DNA from: Oreocharis arfaki
Taxonomy: Eukaryota; Chordata; Aves; Passeriformes; Paramythiidae
Length of the DNA: 64,000 nucleotides
Direction: 5' to 3'
Assembly (NCBI GenBank): GCA_013398015.1
Contig: VZRR01011618.1
Coordinates: 1,288,021 to 1,352,020, forward strand
Part shown: piece after piece, positions 11,950-23,887 of the stretch
Position numbering within the stretch: the first letter of the stretch is position 1
How the letters are laid out: the number at the start of each line of letters is the position of its first letter
Position numbers and translations under genes: made by a program
The notes under the pieces: model-generated
The model's database searches: none
What the model saw: the letters and a program-made list of their open reading frames with translations, nothing else
What the model was told of the DNA's origin: nothing

Positions 11950-12530
11950 TCTCACATTTCTGTTATTTAGGGTGACTAATCATAATAACAAATTGATTAA
12001 GGTTAACTGGATAAAGTCATCTAAGTCATATTTACTGCTAAACTAACTGCCCAGGGAGGTGAATTAATGATCTTTACAGAAACCTTTTATGGTTATTTGG
12101 CCACAAGGTGTGATCTGGTTTGATCTTTTATGCAACATAAATCAGTTTAATGGTTAAATCTGTGCAGCTAGCTGTTGAATTTAAATGAGGGCTTTTTAAA
12201 TGAAGTATGATGCTTTTTCACACACAGAGGGACATTGAGCAGGTGTATATTGCAATTAAATGGGAAAACTTACAATTAGATAATGTTAAGTTTGTGACAC
12301 TGGCTGACAGAAGCCCGGAGATTCATGGTGAAGGTCCATGATCAATCATTAATCCCTGCCACTGCGGAAGAAGTAAAATTGCAAATGGTTTCAGCTGAGG
12401 TCAAAGCAGTGTGGGAGAGTGATGCGGGTCGTGTAGCGGATGTCTGATATCAGCCATTCATTTCAATAGCCTTGGGTTCAAATACTCTGTTGAATTACAG
12501 ATGGAAATAATTTGATCTTGTGAGACAGCT
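11950..12530. promoter_or_regulatory. Homeodomain-site-rich AT block, possible enhancer
   Basis: About 580 bp are AT-rich but complex and carry a dense series of TAAT/ATTA cores and PBX/HOX-like sites: AAATTGATTAAGG (11,989 on), GAATTAATGATC, GCAATTAAATGGG, ACAATTAGATAATG and GATCAATCATTAATCC. It also contains CCACAAGGTGTGATCTGG and the E-box CAGCTG-like AGCTAGCTG. No frame of note crosses it. The composition and site density resemble vertebrate conserved non-coding enhancers. Factor assignments are by motif class only, and the AT richness alone would raise the number of TAAT cores. Confidence 0.3.
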
Positions 12531-12539
12531 CTCAGCCTT

Positions 12540-15500
12540 CTAGTATTTATGCTGTTTTGGTTAACACCCAGGAAGGTCTGGCAGAAGCCAGGGATCTGTT
12601 ATAATAGGCAGCTACAAACATGTCCTGGGAGGTGGCTTCAGATGGTTGCAGATTTTCCAGGATGGGGAAAAGCTAAAAAGGCACTGGTTGCTCTCCCAGC
12701 CTTCCTGCACTTTAACACTGCTCCTAAATTGCGTGATGTAGTAACAGCCTGTCCTCCCTCATTTAAACAGCAGCAATATCTCTCCCAAGGGCTTCCTGTT
12801 TAACTGTGAATGCACTTTGGGAGGCAGAGGCTGACAGACCTCTGCCAATGCACCACAGGTCAACAACCCAGATCTGAAAATGAAACCAGAGCTTCTGGTC
12901 TACACAGCACTGCCTGCCGGGTCTCCCATGGGTCCTGTCTTCACCCAAGGATGGAAAAAGGGATCAACTATTAGACAGGACAGCTTAGCCATGAGCTGCT
13001 TCCCAGGGGATTTGCTGGACTTGAGAGCAGTCTGTTAGACACACCTGTTTGCTCAGGTGTTTCCTAAAGAAAGGGAGGAGTGTTTGGGATGTTGATTGAG
13101 CACTGGGGAAAAGCTGTTTGTATTTGGGAAGGCATGGAGAGGAGTGAATGGTTCCTGTTTGATTGACTTCTGTTCTGAGTGCTCCCATGTTAATATTTTA
13201 CTGGAAATATTAAAGAATAGGCAAAGAGCTGAGATGAGTGGAGGCAGGTGAAAGGATTCATGAATGCTCAGAGAGGGATTGGTCCAGGCAGAATAAGACA
13301 CTTCTTTCCCATCCAAGTCAAAGTGGTTAATGGGCCATGGTTGTCCTAGTCTCATCTCCTTGTTGAGCAGGTGGCAGTTCCTTAGTTTTTCCTGTAGAGC
13401 TCGGTCTCATTAAGTGATTTGGCCAGGTCTTCCTGCATGTTTGCACTCCCTGGTGTGACCAGGACACGCAGCACAGTGACATGCCCAAAATATTGAGCTG
13501 GCACTTGGGTCATCCAGTTATAGCCTTAATTCTTGTGTGCTCCCCATCCATCTCCCATCATGGAAAACAGATCTAGTAATGCAGAGCTCTGGGTAAATAC
13601 TGCTTTTAAGTATGAGGAAGAAAATGGTTGTGTAAGAGTTAAGCCTACTTCTCATAGCTGTGCTTTAAGTTTACTGCTTGATGTAATGCAGTCTCTGTAG
13701 AAGATCCATCTGTGTGCAGGGTCAGAGCACGTTGTGGGCACTTCTTGGGTTACAGTTTTTCAGAACTGCCAGACAGTTTGTTTTGTTCCTCTCCAGTGGT
13801 TTACCTGTGCTGAAGTTCTCTCCCAGCAAAGTCAGGAATAATGTTTTAACACTTACAGTAATCATTTACGTCTTCAAAATGTGTTGCAAACACAATTGAA
13901 GAGTTGTTGTCAACCAAGAAATCAGTTTTGCCTTTTTGATTAACTTCCTATCTTAAAAACCCTACCTGACTGCTGTAATAAATGATGTTCATAGAACAAG
14001 GAGAGGAAAATTCCATGGATTTCTTTTTCTCTTCTTTTTCTCTTCTTTTTCTCTTCTTTTTCTCTTCTTTTTCTCTTCTTTTTCTCTTCTTTTTCTGGTC
14101 AAAGTTGTGATTGATGAAGTTTTCATTCCTTTTTTTCTTTATTAACTTGCTTGAATCACAAAACAACAAGAAAAAGAAATTAACTACTTTCCCTCCAGTG
14201 TGCTTTTGCTGTGAATTTGCAGTATTGGAAACTGGGGCTGTTTGGATTCTAATGCTTTTACCTTTAGTTCATTACCTTTTGTGCAGAACAAAATAGAGAG
14301 AACATCACAAAAATATATGATTTTTTTTAGCCTTAAAAACAGAATTGGGGGAAGGGGGTCAGGATGGTCCCTTAAACTACTTCAGACATTATCTTTTTGT
14401 ATTGCATTAAAATGCAAGTTGGTGCATTAAATCTCCCACCACTTTGGTGAGGTAAGTAAATATTATGATCCTATTTAACATATGCCTCAAGCCACATAAA
14501 AAACCAGATAGAGACTTGGCGTACTTGGAAGTAAATCATTAAAACTCATTAAACGAAGACTGAATTCAGTCCAAAGAGAGAATGTTAGGACTGGAATTAG
14601 ACTTGGTCTGTCCACCAAACTGTGATGTAATGACATAGTGACATAAGAAAAACTGTACTGAAGGCTCTGATGGCACTTCAGACATTCACGTTCATGATTG
14701 TTTCCCTGTTTTTATATCAAAGCTCGTCGTTTCTGCTGTGCTTGGGCTTGTATAAAGGGTGATAACCAGCCTTAGATCTGGCTGGCTTACACCTGGAGGG
14801 GAGTCTTGCCTGGAGCCCTGATACTGTATGAAGCTGGGATCTCAAAACAAAGTTTGAAAACTTGATTGGCTTCAAGTTCAGTCTGTATCATGGAGAGTAT
14901 AGGATTTCCACCAAAGTGCATAAAGAGGCTTGAATGCATGCAGAAATTTTTTAAAGCATGAAGCAGAGCTGTTGTGGCAGGCTTGGAAAGTGGTTTTGTT
15001 TGGAAACAACCTATTTTCTGTAGAAAGGCAGTCTGAGGCTGGGTGGAGAATGCTGGATGCCAATTGCTTTGTTTCTGTACCACTCCACAGAGAAATGGGC
15101 TTATTTATTTTTATTAACAGGACTTTCAGGATTCTGAAAATGAACATTATGATTGCCCTGTGCCAAGCCTGCACTGGTCTATCAGTCACCTTTATCTATA
15201 TTTCAGGGTGGAAATCAAATCAGAAATCTTAGAAACTTAGTTTCATTTCCAGACTATTCAAGTTGGCTTGTTTGTGTTATTTTGATGTGAGGTTTACATT
15301 TGAGAAACATCCAGATGTGGCAGCTTAATTCTATCAGCAGAGAGAGGGAATAGTAGTCATCTGAAATATCTGGCCCTGACAAAAATTGCTCAGGGATGCA
15401 TAGGTCAGTCTCTGCTCTGATTATATGACCTGATTTTCTTAATTTGATGCTTCAAGACTGATTTAAAAAATATGGTTGGCCCATTCTGCTGAAGGAGAGA

Positions 15501-16179
15501 TGTAGTCACAAATCACCATAGCCTCACAATTTAGGAAGGTCAAATGCATCTTCTTCTTGCTGTCCCACTGCTCAAGGAGGAAACAGAGAGGAAAAGGATT
15601 GCGTGGGCACTCTAAAAACACTTGCAGAGTCTCAGCAGTTACTTGCCTCAGTTGTGCTTTCAGGTTTGCCCTGGCAGAGTTGTCCAGTTAGAAATAAAAA
15701 TAGTGTTGGAGCCTGACTCTGGAACTCAAAGAAAGAGCCAGTTACTAAGAATTCAGCACTGCTCCCAATTAAAACTGCTATAAAACACAAAGCAGATGTT
15801 CTGAGGGGATGCAGGCACTGGTGAGAAGCAAAGCAAGTGAAGGTAAATCAGCTCTGCTTGCTCAAATGTCCACATCTCCAGAACTCTGCCAGATATGCTA
15901 CAGAGAAGGAATGGGGAAGTGATCCAAACACTTCAGGAGCTGGAAGCAGCTTGCAGCTGAGGGAAAGGAGGTCTCTGGCTGTAGCACATCTTCATTAGTT
16001 GTCAAAAAAAGTTTAGCCACTTGACACTGCTGCTCCAAGTGCTCTGTTTTCAGTCCCACCTGGCTGTGCTGTAACTCTAATTTTCTGCTTGTGCTGCAGG
16101 AAGGGGACAAAGCAGTGCTGCCACTTTCCCTGCTTTGCCCTTAAAAGGTGAAGACACTCCATTAGAGGCAGAGAGGAAA
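12540..16179. other. Non-coding stretch with one minisatellite
   Basis: No gene is supported. Short overlapping frames are present on both strands. The 11-bp minisatellite at 14,021-14,096 is the only structured element I can see. The remainder is unique-looking, moderately AT-rich sequence. Confidence 0.65.
14021..14096. repeat. 11-bp pyrimidine minisatellite, about 6.9 copies
   Basis: The unit TTCTTTTTCTC repeats without error from 14,021 for almost seven copies. The + strand is pure pyrimidine, so the tract is a polypurine-polypyrimidine mirror-type sequence able in principle to adopt triplex structure. The near-perfect identity of the copies points to recent expansion, and the copy number is likely variable between individuals. 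A minus-strand frame rich in Lys, Arg and Glu across it is a repeat artefact. Confidence 0.95.
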
Positions 16180-16318
16180 GGCCTGTGGTAAGGGCACCAG
16201 CACAGGGCTTGGAGGATTCTGGTTTAATTCCTGCCTTTGCCACAGAGTGCTTGTGTAACCCCAAGCAAGCTGGTTAATCTCCATGTCCTTTCAGTACTGT
16301 AGTTGTAGGGATAATCCT
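16180..16318 (+). mobile_element. MIR-type SINE relic, plus strand
   Basis: The order of blocks follows the MIR consensus: 'gtggtaagggcacc' (consensus gtggttaagagcac), 'ttctggtttaattcctgcc' (gggttcaaatcctggc), 'tttgccac', 'gcttgtgtaaccccaagcaag' in place of gctgtgtgaccttgggcaag, 'ttaatctc', and a final 'agggataat'. The tRNA-like head and core are both recognisable, making this the most complete MIR copy in the window. It is diverged and non-coding. An amniote-wide relative such as AmnSINE is a less likely alternative. Confidence 0.75.
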
Positions 16319-17699
16319 TCCCCAGCCTTTTCCTCTCTTGTCTTGCATATGAGCTGCTTGGGGCAATTGTGGTCTCCATTTCTTTTGTGTAATGCAGTAA
16401 TGGGACAGTAGGGCTCCATGGGCTGTAGGAAAAAAAGAACAAAAACCCAGGCAGCCCTGAGCTGATTCAAGCCTCGGACAGATGGAATCAGAGGATGGAG
16501 AGCTGGTGCTTGCCAGATTTGGGAGAACTGTGCCTCATGGGTGTCTGCAGGAATGCCTCTCTGGGGAGGGCTCTCACAGTTGTGCTGAATGTCTCTGTGT
16601 TGAGTGTGCTGGAGACGAGGACTCTGTGACACTGCAGTGCCACGTCACCCACAAGGGATAACGAGGTGCTCTGCTGATAGGAGAAACTATGTGTGTGCTG
16701 GGCAAATTCCAGTGAGTCCAGATTCCACAGCTGTTTCTAAGCAATAAAATTCTACTTGCAGTTTTTGTTTCACTTCCCAGGCCTGGGACTTGCTTTATTT
16801 ACCTGAGGTTCACAGCACATCTGTTAAGGTTCAGAGGAACCTAGAGGCCAAAATGGGATTTGTAACTCTGTAGGACAGACACCATTTGAGTTCAGCCTCA
16901 TACTGGAAATGACACCAAGAGACTGAGCTCTTACAGTGACAAGTCACTTCGAAGCAGGAACCTGAAACAGTTTGCCACAAATCCCTGTGGCTGCATTTTA
17001 AATGGCCTCATGGAGCTAGATCAGCCTTACATGTTGTACCTGTTACAACATTGTGGGGCTGTCAGGAACTCGCTGCTGAACACTCCTGAAAAAGAAGAGA
17101 GCTCTTTGGGGCAGCTGCTCCCCAAGATAAAGCAGAGCACAGAGGGTAGGAGAAAACCAACAACAGAGAGAGATGGCCACTGGCCAGGTTTGATGATACA
17201 ATTTTTAGGAAATTGTGAGTGTGTAGAGAAGATTTCTGTTTACCCTGACATGTTAATGATTCTTGTGGCTCCAAAGCATTTGGGTGGAGAGGTAGCATGA
17301 GAACCTCTATTCAGTTCTGCAGGAAAAAATGGCAAGCTTGTATTGCTGTGGGACAGCCCCAGCTCTCCTTTCCCGGGGAATCTGAGTAACAAACCAGAAG
17401 TGGCCCAAGCACGTGTTGTGAGCCTGCAGACCCAGCCCTGCTGAAAGGCTCTTGAGCGCATTTTGAGTAACCTCAGAAGGGTTTGTGTGTTTGATTCGGA
17501 TCTGGCATTACTTCTGTCACAGCCTCAACTGGCAACGTCCCTGCAGTGACTCGGGCCCGAGCATCGTGATTTACAAGGGAAGTTGCTATGTTAAATAAAA
17601 GTTACATAAGGAATAATTTACCCCCAGCTGTGCACAATAATGCTGCTGTAATGCCATCAAGACACTGTGCTGACTTCAGAAACCGCCTGTGTGAAGTGT

Positions 17700-18460
17700 G
17701 AGTATCTTGCTATTCTCCGCAGGCCTCACAGAGGGGCTTGGGGCTGCAGCTGTGCTCCTTCGCTGCCCATCCTCCCCTCGCAGGCAGCCACAGCACGGGA
17801 GGCACAGGAACACAGCCCTTGCAGCACGGAGCCCTGCGCCTCCCAGCACAAGCCATCCCCCACACAAGGGGGTGCGGTTTGGTAGGGGGAATTACCCCCA
17901 TCTCTCCACCCTTCTGGCTGGCTGGGTGCAAGTCAGCTCCAGTCCAGAGGCTGCAACCGGAGCCTTGGCATAGCACAGAGCTAAGTGCCTCCTCGGGACT
18001 TAATAACAAACTCCCCTTTGATGCTCTCTGAAATACAGTTCTGTGGCTGCTGGTCTGCAGCCAGAGAGCCCAGGGTGTGGGTAGACGTGGTAAGAGCGCG
18101 CACACCTGACCCGCAGGCGTGATCGGCAGCGTGCCAGAGGAAGGGCCTCGTGGGCCTGAAGGGCAGCTCTGCCGCCGGGCTCGCCGGATCCGGACATCTG
18201 GCTGCAAGTCCTTCAAATGGCTGGGAGCGTGAGCTGGGAGCGTGAGCCCCATGCGGGAGTTGCTGAGCCTGGAGCAGTTTACAGCAGGCCCTCGTGCTGT
18301 TCCCTTCCTTGGGCCCCTTGGACTGTTTGCGTGCTCATGACCCCCAGACCCTCTCCAGTGGGACTGCAAGCTATAACGTTTCAAGTGAGAGAAGGATGAC
18401 AGGGGGGATAAAGAGAAGTGAGGGAAAGGCACCTAATACGATTTCAGAGAGCCCTCTGGC
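17700..18460. other. GC- and CpG-rich patch
   Basis: GC content rises well above the flanks, and a core at about 18,087-18,262 has about 16 CpGs by my count. A plausible + strand splice donor, ACGTG|GTAAGA, falls at 18,090. A 13-bp tandem duplication (GCTGGGAGCGTGA twice) lies at about 18,222-18,247. A 240-codon minus-strand frame covers 17,710-18,432, and frames on the + strand are open too; lack of stops in several frames at once is a GC effect. The patch could be an orphan CpG island, an alternative promoter, or a GC-rich exon. No protein family is recognised. Confidence 0.35.
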
Positions 18461-20848
18461 AGGCTGTCCGTGGGAGGCTGCCATGTATAATAAGGAAACG
18501 ATTTGTCTGGGAATGATTCAGCATGTAAAATTCTCCCTCCCTGACCTCTTTCTAAGTCCCCAGCATGGGACTGCGGGAGGTTTCCAGCAGAGGAGAGCCG
18601 ATAAGGCGCAATAGTTTTCATATGCTTGGAAGAGAGGTCAAAGTGTCCATGCTGAGGCAGCATTCTCACTGCCATGTGGGGCTGCGTGGAGCCCACATTT
18701 CACCTTTACTCCATGGAAGGAGGTGAATTTTGTCTTGCTTAGAGACACACTAACCATCAGGAAACTTTCCTTCCCAGCCAGCCCTTGGGGTTGTGCTTCC
18801 CACAGCCTCTCCCTCTGCTCGGAGGACTATGGTGAGCAAAACCCCACCAGCAGCTGCAGAGCTCCTTCCCTGCTGATTTTCACGGGGCTGCCTCCACACT
18901 CTGAGCTGGCCCACTGGTATTTCCCTGAGGATTCCTTCCATTTTGTGGGGGACCACAAGGAGGGCTTGAGGCTGGAGCAGCTGCCCTGTGGGATCCTGGT
19001 ACTGAGGGCTGGTTTTCAGCAGGGGAAATTTCTGTGAATTTTCTGGAGCTTGTTCTAGATGTGAGGGTTGAGACATTTTTGCTTCTCAGGTGCTCTGGGA
19101 ATTCCTCCTGTCCAGCACTATAAGCCTGACTTGTACAAATGATTACAAAACTGCTGTTTCTTGGCATTTGGATTTTATAGGTTGTCAGGCTCTCCCATGC
19201 AGTGTGGGAGGGGAAGAGGAGAGACGGCAACGAAGTAAACTCAGTGGCCCTGAGTTTGCAAATGCCAATTTTTAATGTAGTAGCCACCTGTGTGTGCTTC
19301 TCTGTCCCCTAAAACACACCCTGACATATTTGCAATCTTCTTTCTTCAAAATCTTTATTATCTCTTGAGGCGGAATCTTCTTTTGCTGCTTGCTTTCTGC
19401 AGTAAGTTATACTAATTCAAAAAAGGTATGGCGTGTGAGCAGACCAAAATGGGCAGCCTGAGGGGGCTGCAGGTCTCTGCCTGCTGCCACTGTCATGTGG
19501 GGAAGGAGCAGCTGTGCTTCTGAGTAGTTCCCTTCCAGAGCTGTGCAGCTGTCTCCAGACCTAGCTATGCTCCTCTCCTTTTCATTAGCTGAACGTAGAG
19601 ATGGCCAAGATTCCTGACCCTGCAAGTTCTGGGCAGTCTAAGTTCTCTGTGTGGCTGAAGGCCATGAAATACGTACAGCGTGCCTTGGGGAGCTGGAGGG
19701 GGGAACTGAGCCTGATTCAGAGGTGGGAGAAGAGACAATATCTCCAAAGGTGTGACCGTTCTGCTGCAGGACGAGGCTGGACTGGGCATGCAAAGGGGTT
19801 TCAGGGTGAGAAATGAGTGACGATCAGCTCACTTCACCTGCAGCAGTGACTTATGCTCATACCTGCTGCACTGCTGGCAGTGTAATCAGCTCAGCCTGGG
19901 GGCTGGGTTTGAAATAGTTCCAAGTGTGCAGCTCAGAAGCTGCCTGTGGGCACCACAGGCTTAGTGAATTCACAAGGTACAAGGCCAAGGTAAATGAGGC
20001 ACCCAGTGTTAGCCCACAGCGAGGCTGATGCTCAGCAGTGGAGGAGATGTCAGAAGTTCAAACCAGTACTTAGGGTTTATGAATTCACCTTCTGAATGCA
20101 TGGCTCTCCGAGTCCTTCAGAGATGCCAGCATGGACTGCAAGTGAAATAACTCTGTTCTCTGTTATTAGGTGATATCTGTTAGCAGACAGCTCGTTTTCT
20201 GTTCTGTTCCTGATGGGGACGTTTTGGCCAGAAGCAGTTTCCAATCTGGCAAGGACAGCAAAAGTATTACAGGAAGTGAAAGAAGTCCAGATCCATGGAG
20301 GAAATATTTTTATTCTCTTTTTCTTGCTGGTTTGAAAATAGCCCCTAAGCAGGATATGTCAGCCAGGAACTGAATTGTTTTAAGTTCCCTCTTCATATGT
20401 ATCAGTAGCAAGTCCACTCTGCACTTCTGCCTCTTTTCTGATTTTGGTAAGAATTTTAGGAAAATCTGCCTGGATTTGGATTCCTACTTGAGCTGTGCAT
20501 CTGCTGGGACATTGGTAAAAATTGGCTGCTTTGTTGGGGTGTCTGCATGCATAAATGGTTCTTTGTGAATGTCTTCTCCCAGCTCCTAATATCCAGGGAT
20601 TGGCTCTGAAATAAGGTAGCATTTTGCAAAAGCTTTTGCCTCTCCCTGTCTACAGTTTGCCATCACAAAGCTGGATAGACTTATTACCAGTATGAATGCC
20701 CAGTCCCGGCTCTGTGTTTTGTACTTTCTCCCCATAGCTGCCAGTACAAATGCATTGCAGTCTGTCACAGCCAGGAGCAGAGGAAAACCAGGGAGTGTGG
20801 AGGAAATTTGGCGACTGTCTGTCAGTCATCATCTTCCTTGCTCCGATG
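18461..20848. other. Non-coding stretch, no supported gene
   Basis: The sequence is of mixed composition, with frames of up to about 135 codons overlapping on both strands. I recognise no domain, repeat or RNA gene. Confidence 0.6.
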
Positions 20849-20985
20849 TTCACTTTTGCTGTGTTAGAACAAATCATGTAACCTTTCTGTGTCTCAGTTC
20901 CTTCCCACATAATGAGGACAAATATTAATTTGTCTCCTAGTGACAGAGGTTGCGTTCATATTCACAAAGTGCTTGGTAATCACAG
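20849..20985 (+). mobile_element. MIR-type SINE relic, plus strand
   Basis: The blocks 'ttcacttttgctgtgttaga', 'aacctttctgtgtctcagtt', 'aatgaggacaaatattaat' and 'cacaaagtgcttggtaa' follow the MIR core and tail (ccacttactagctgtgtgac, aacctctctgtgcctcagtt, aatggggataataat, and so on). The tRNA-like head is missing. It is a diverged fossil copy with no coding role. Confidence 0.65.
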
Positions 20986-22054
20986 GTATTCCATCAGTGC
21001 CATACATTGTTATCCAGCCATCTGAATGATCAGTGTTTCCTGACATCTGGCCACATGGAGCTGGGTCTGTGTGGATCAGCATGGCCAGCTTCCTGCCATG
21101 CCCATGTGCTGGGTGTGTGACAACCAAGAAACGGTGGGTCTGGATGTGGCACCTGGATCTGTGCTGCTGCTTTTTGGCCTGGTGCATTGGTAGCCCATGG
21201 AGCCGTTGTAGCAAGGACAGTGTGTAGCTCCATGGGGAGAGAAGAGGATGTACAGATCCCTCTTTCTCTCCCCATCACCCAGCCCCAAACTTTTGTCGTC
21301 ACCTGCTCTATGAGCCCCTGTGAATTCTCTGGTGTTTGCCCATGGCTTGTGATGGGATGGTCAGCAAACCCATCTGCTCAGGCCCTGCGATCCTGCACCT
21401 TGGCATGGTGGGGGGCTTGCTCAGTGGTAATTAACACTGTGCACTTCATTAGCACTTTCACCATGACTTTTCTGAGCAGTCTGTAAGCGTCACACCAGTG
21501 CTTTCTTCGTTACCTTTTCCCACTTCACTGTTGAATTAATTCTTTCCAACCTCTTCCCAGAGGAGCTACTGCTCACTCACTGATATATAAAGATTTCTTA
21601 TAGCCTGGCTTTTTCTGATTTTCATACCTGGGATATTGTTTCCTATTTTGCCCTGCCTTCCCTAGACATTTAACACTTTGCATTTGTTTTATAGTCCCTG
21701 TCTGATATTTTCTCTCTGCATTTTGTCATCCCAGTCTTCTTTTTTAGCTTCCCCAGTCTCACTCTTTTATACAGGACAATGGAGTTTTGAGTATTCTTAA
21801 ATCATCCTGTGAAGTTCTGCAGAGCACAAACTCCCAGCAGCAGCATCCTTGGTGCTGGCTAAAAATTATTCCCAGAAGCCTTTCTTTCTTCTCTTTCAAT
21901 ACAGGTTTTGGTCCTTTCTGTAGAACATGGTTGCAGTGCTGCAGATGCTCTTTGTTGCATTTCTGTTGAGAAGCCCAGGATTCTTCCAAATGGACAGCTG
22001 TGCAACCACAAGGGAAATACTTTGTTTTAATTCTCCTAAGAGCCTTACAGAAGT

Positions 22055-22190
22055 AATCTTCACAAGAACCCCAGGAACTGGGGTCTTGCACAGATAGGAA
22101 AGCTGGCACACAGATGCTTAACCAGGGTCACAGGAGGAAATCAAAAGCAGAACTGGGATTGAGATTTTTTGCACTGCTGCCCCCAGACAT
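22055..22190 (-). mobile_element. MIR-type SINE relic, minus strand
   Basis: On the + strand the order 'cttcacaagaaccccaggaa', 'gcacagataggaaagctgg', 'cacacagatgcttaaccagg', 'gtcacaggaggaaatcaaaa' and 'gcagaactgggattgagat' mirrors the reverse-complemented MIR core (acaacaaccctatgagg, acagatgaggaaactgagg, agaggttaagtaacttgccc, aaggtcacacagc, gcagagctgggattcgaac). It covers most of the core and is diverged. Confidence 0.7.
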
Positions 22191-23838
22191 GTTGTTGGAA
22201 TGTCTTCAACAGGTTTTCTGCTGCCTCAGTGCATGCACACCACCTACCCTCTACCTCATGCAATGGAAAATGCTACCAGGTATGGACAGCTGACAAACTT
22301 TGAGTAGTAGGACTGAGGTGCAGCTTTGGGAGAAGCATGGATTTATGATGACCTGATACATATTATGGTATATGACACATAGGATACATTTTGTGAAAGG
22401 TCCCTTAGATGACTAAAAAAAATCAATTACTTGCATCCAAGATCCCTACTTGAAAGGATTTCTGTCTACAAATGTCTAAACGGCATAAAAATTAATTGCT
22501 CTAATGTAGCGAGCCTTTTGCCCTCACACCCCATTGTTGGTCTGAAGAATAGTGGCTTTGCACGGGGTGGGAAATCTATATGGGTCATTTTTAGCACTGA
22601 CTTGTCAGGCTGTTTGCAAACTTGTCTGGGTGGCTTTTCCTGGGTTTTGCATCTCTGGCAACACCTCCACAGTGCAGCAGCAAAGGAGGACTGGCTCTGC
22701 CCTTGGCTGCAGGCAGCGAGTTACGCTCCCTCCCCGACATGGCTCTTCTCTCTTCTCTGCTGCACAGAGTGTGCTTGGGGGTATCTCGAGTGCTGCAGTA
22801 CTGTGGCTGAACAGGCATTCCTTCTTGTTCCAGACGAGACCTGGGACTTGGGCTAGCCTGCTCTAGGTCACCTTGGCTCTATCTGATCATTGCTGCAGTG
22901 TGTTGCTCTGACCTGTCTGCACCAGTGGTCCCAAGCTGCTGCTTTGTACACAAGAAGCTGGGATGCTGCTGCTTGCCGAATATTGTCTTTTGAATCTTGC
23001 TGCAGAGCGAGCAAACCAGAGTATAGATTATCTGACCACATGGCACGTGGATTATCACTTTTTAGTCATAAATAAAACAAAGCCGAAAAGCTGAGATGTG
23101 ATGTAGAACACAAGCACACAGCCAGTCTGCTTGCTCAGCCTTTGCAGCTCAGGCCAGTACCTGCAGAACATAAAGGGTTAGTTATTCTTGCAGTAGCATG
23201 ATTAGGTGCTATGAACACTAATGATCCAAAAAGCTCAGTTTTGGCTTACTTGAGAATGGTATCCAACTTTTTAATGCCTGTTAACTTTGCAGACAGCAGA
23301 GTTCCCACATGAGCCAGAGATCCAGGCAGCTAGATGAAAACTCACTGCAAATGCACGTAGTGTCTGACTAGACCTGTGGTCTGTGGTGGGGAGTTAGACA
23401 AGGTGAGACTGTAAAAGGCTGTAATTGTACACAGGAGATGGCTGTGATTGCTTTGAATGTGGAGCCATTGTCAGGAACACAGAGGGAAAAGCACTGCCTA
23501 TTTGAGCACTCTTATCTCAAACTTCTGGCTAAGTGAAGTCAGGAAATGATTGGGGGGTGCTGTTGTTGTCTGTGCATTTTCACCCCTGGGATTTGAAGAA
23601 ACCTGGGATTTTTGTGCTGCCTTTGGCATGGCTTTGCTACCCTTTGCCAAGTTTCATTAATCAGCAGCCAGGGGTTATATGAAGGGTATAGTGTCTACCC
23701 CATGGGAATTCAAGGACCACAAAGAGAGGTTTCAGTAACGTTTGTTTAAAGGCACTTCAAGGTTTTCAAATTATTTTTGGCTCCTGAAACATAACTGCCA
23801 TCCTTTAACTATTATCAATGGCATAAGAGCTTCACATA

Positions 23839-23887
23839 GTAACAGCATGCTGGGATCCATGAGAGTGTCAGACTGGCTTGCTGTTAC
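23839..23887. repeat. 9-bp perfect inverted repeat (hairpin potential)
   Basis: GTAACAGCA at 23,839-23,847 is repeated as its exact reverse complement TGCTGTTAC at 23,879-23,887, leaving a 31-nt loop. The stem is too short and the loop too long for a typical microRNA precursor. It could be a chance palindrome in a region of this size. Confidence 0.6.

Noticed and set aside
13948..14169. Minus-strand frame with KKRKRREKEEKK-type repeats, resembling a basic nuclear protein
   Set aside because: It is the translation of the 11-bp minisatellite; the repeat explains it fully.
17710..18432. 240-codon minus-strand frame as a gene
   Set aside because: Other frames in both strands are open over the same GC-rich DNA, no domain is recognisable, and no start context or splice structure supports it. 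Kept only as a finding.
23839..23887. MicroRNA precursor
   Set aside because: A 9-bp stem with a 31-nt loop does not fit a microRNA hairpin, and no known mature microRNA sequence is visible.
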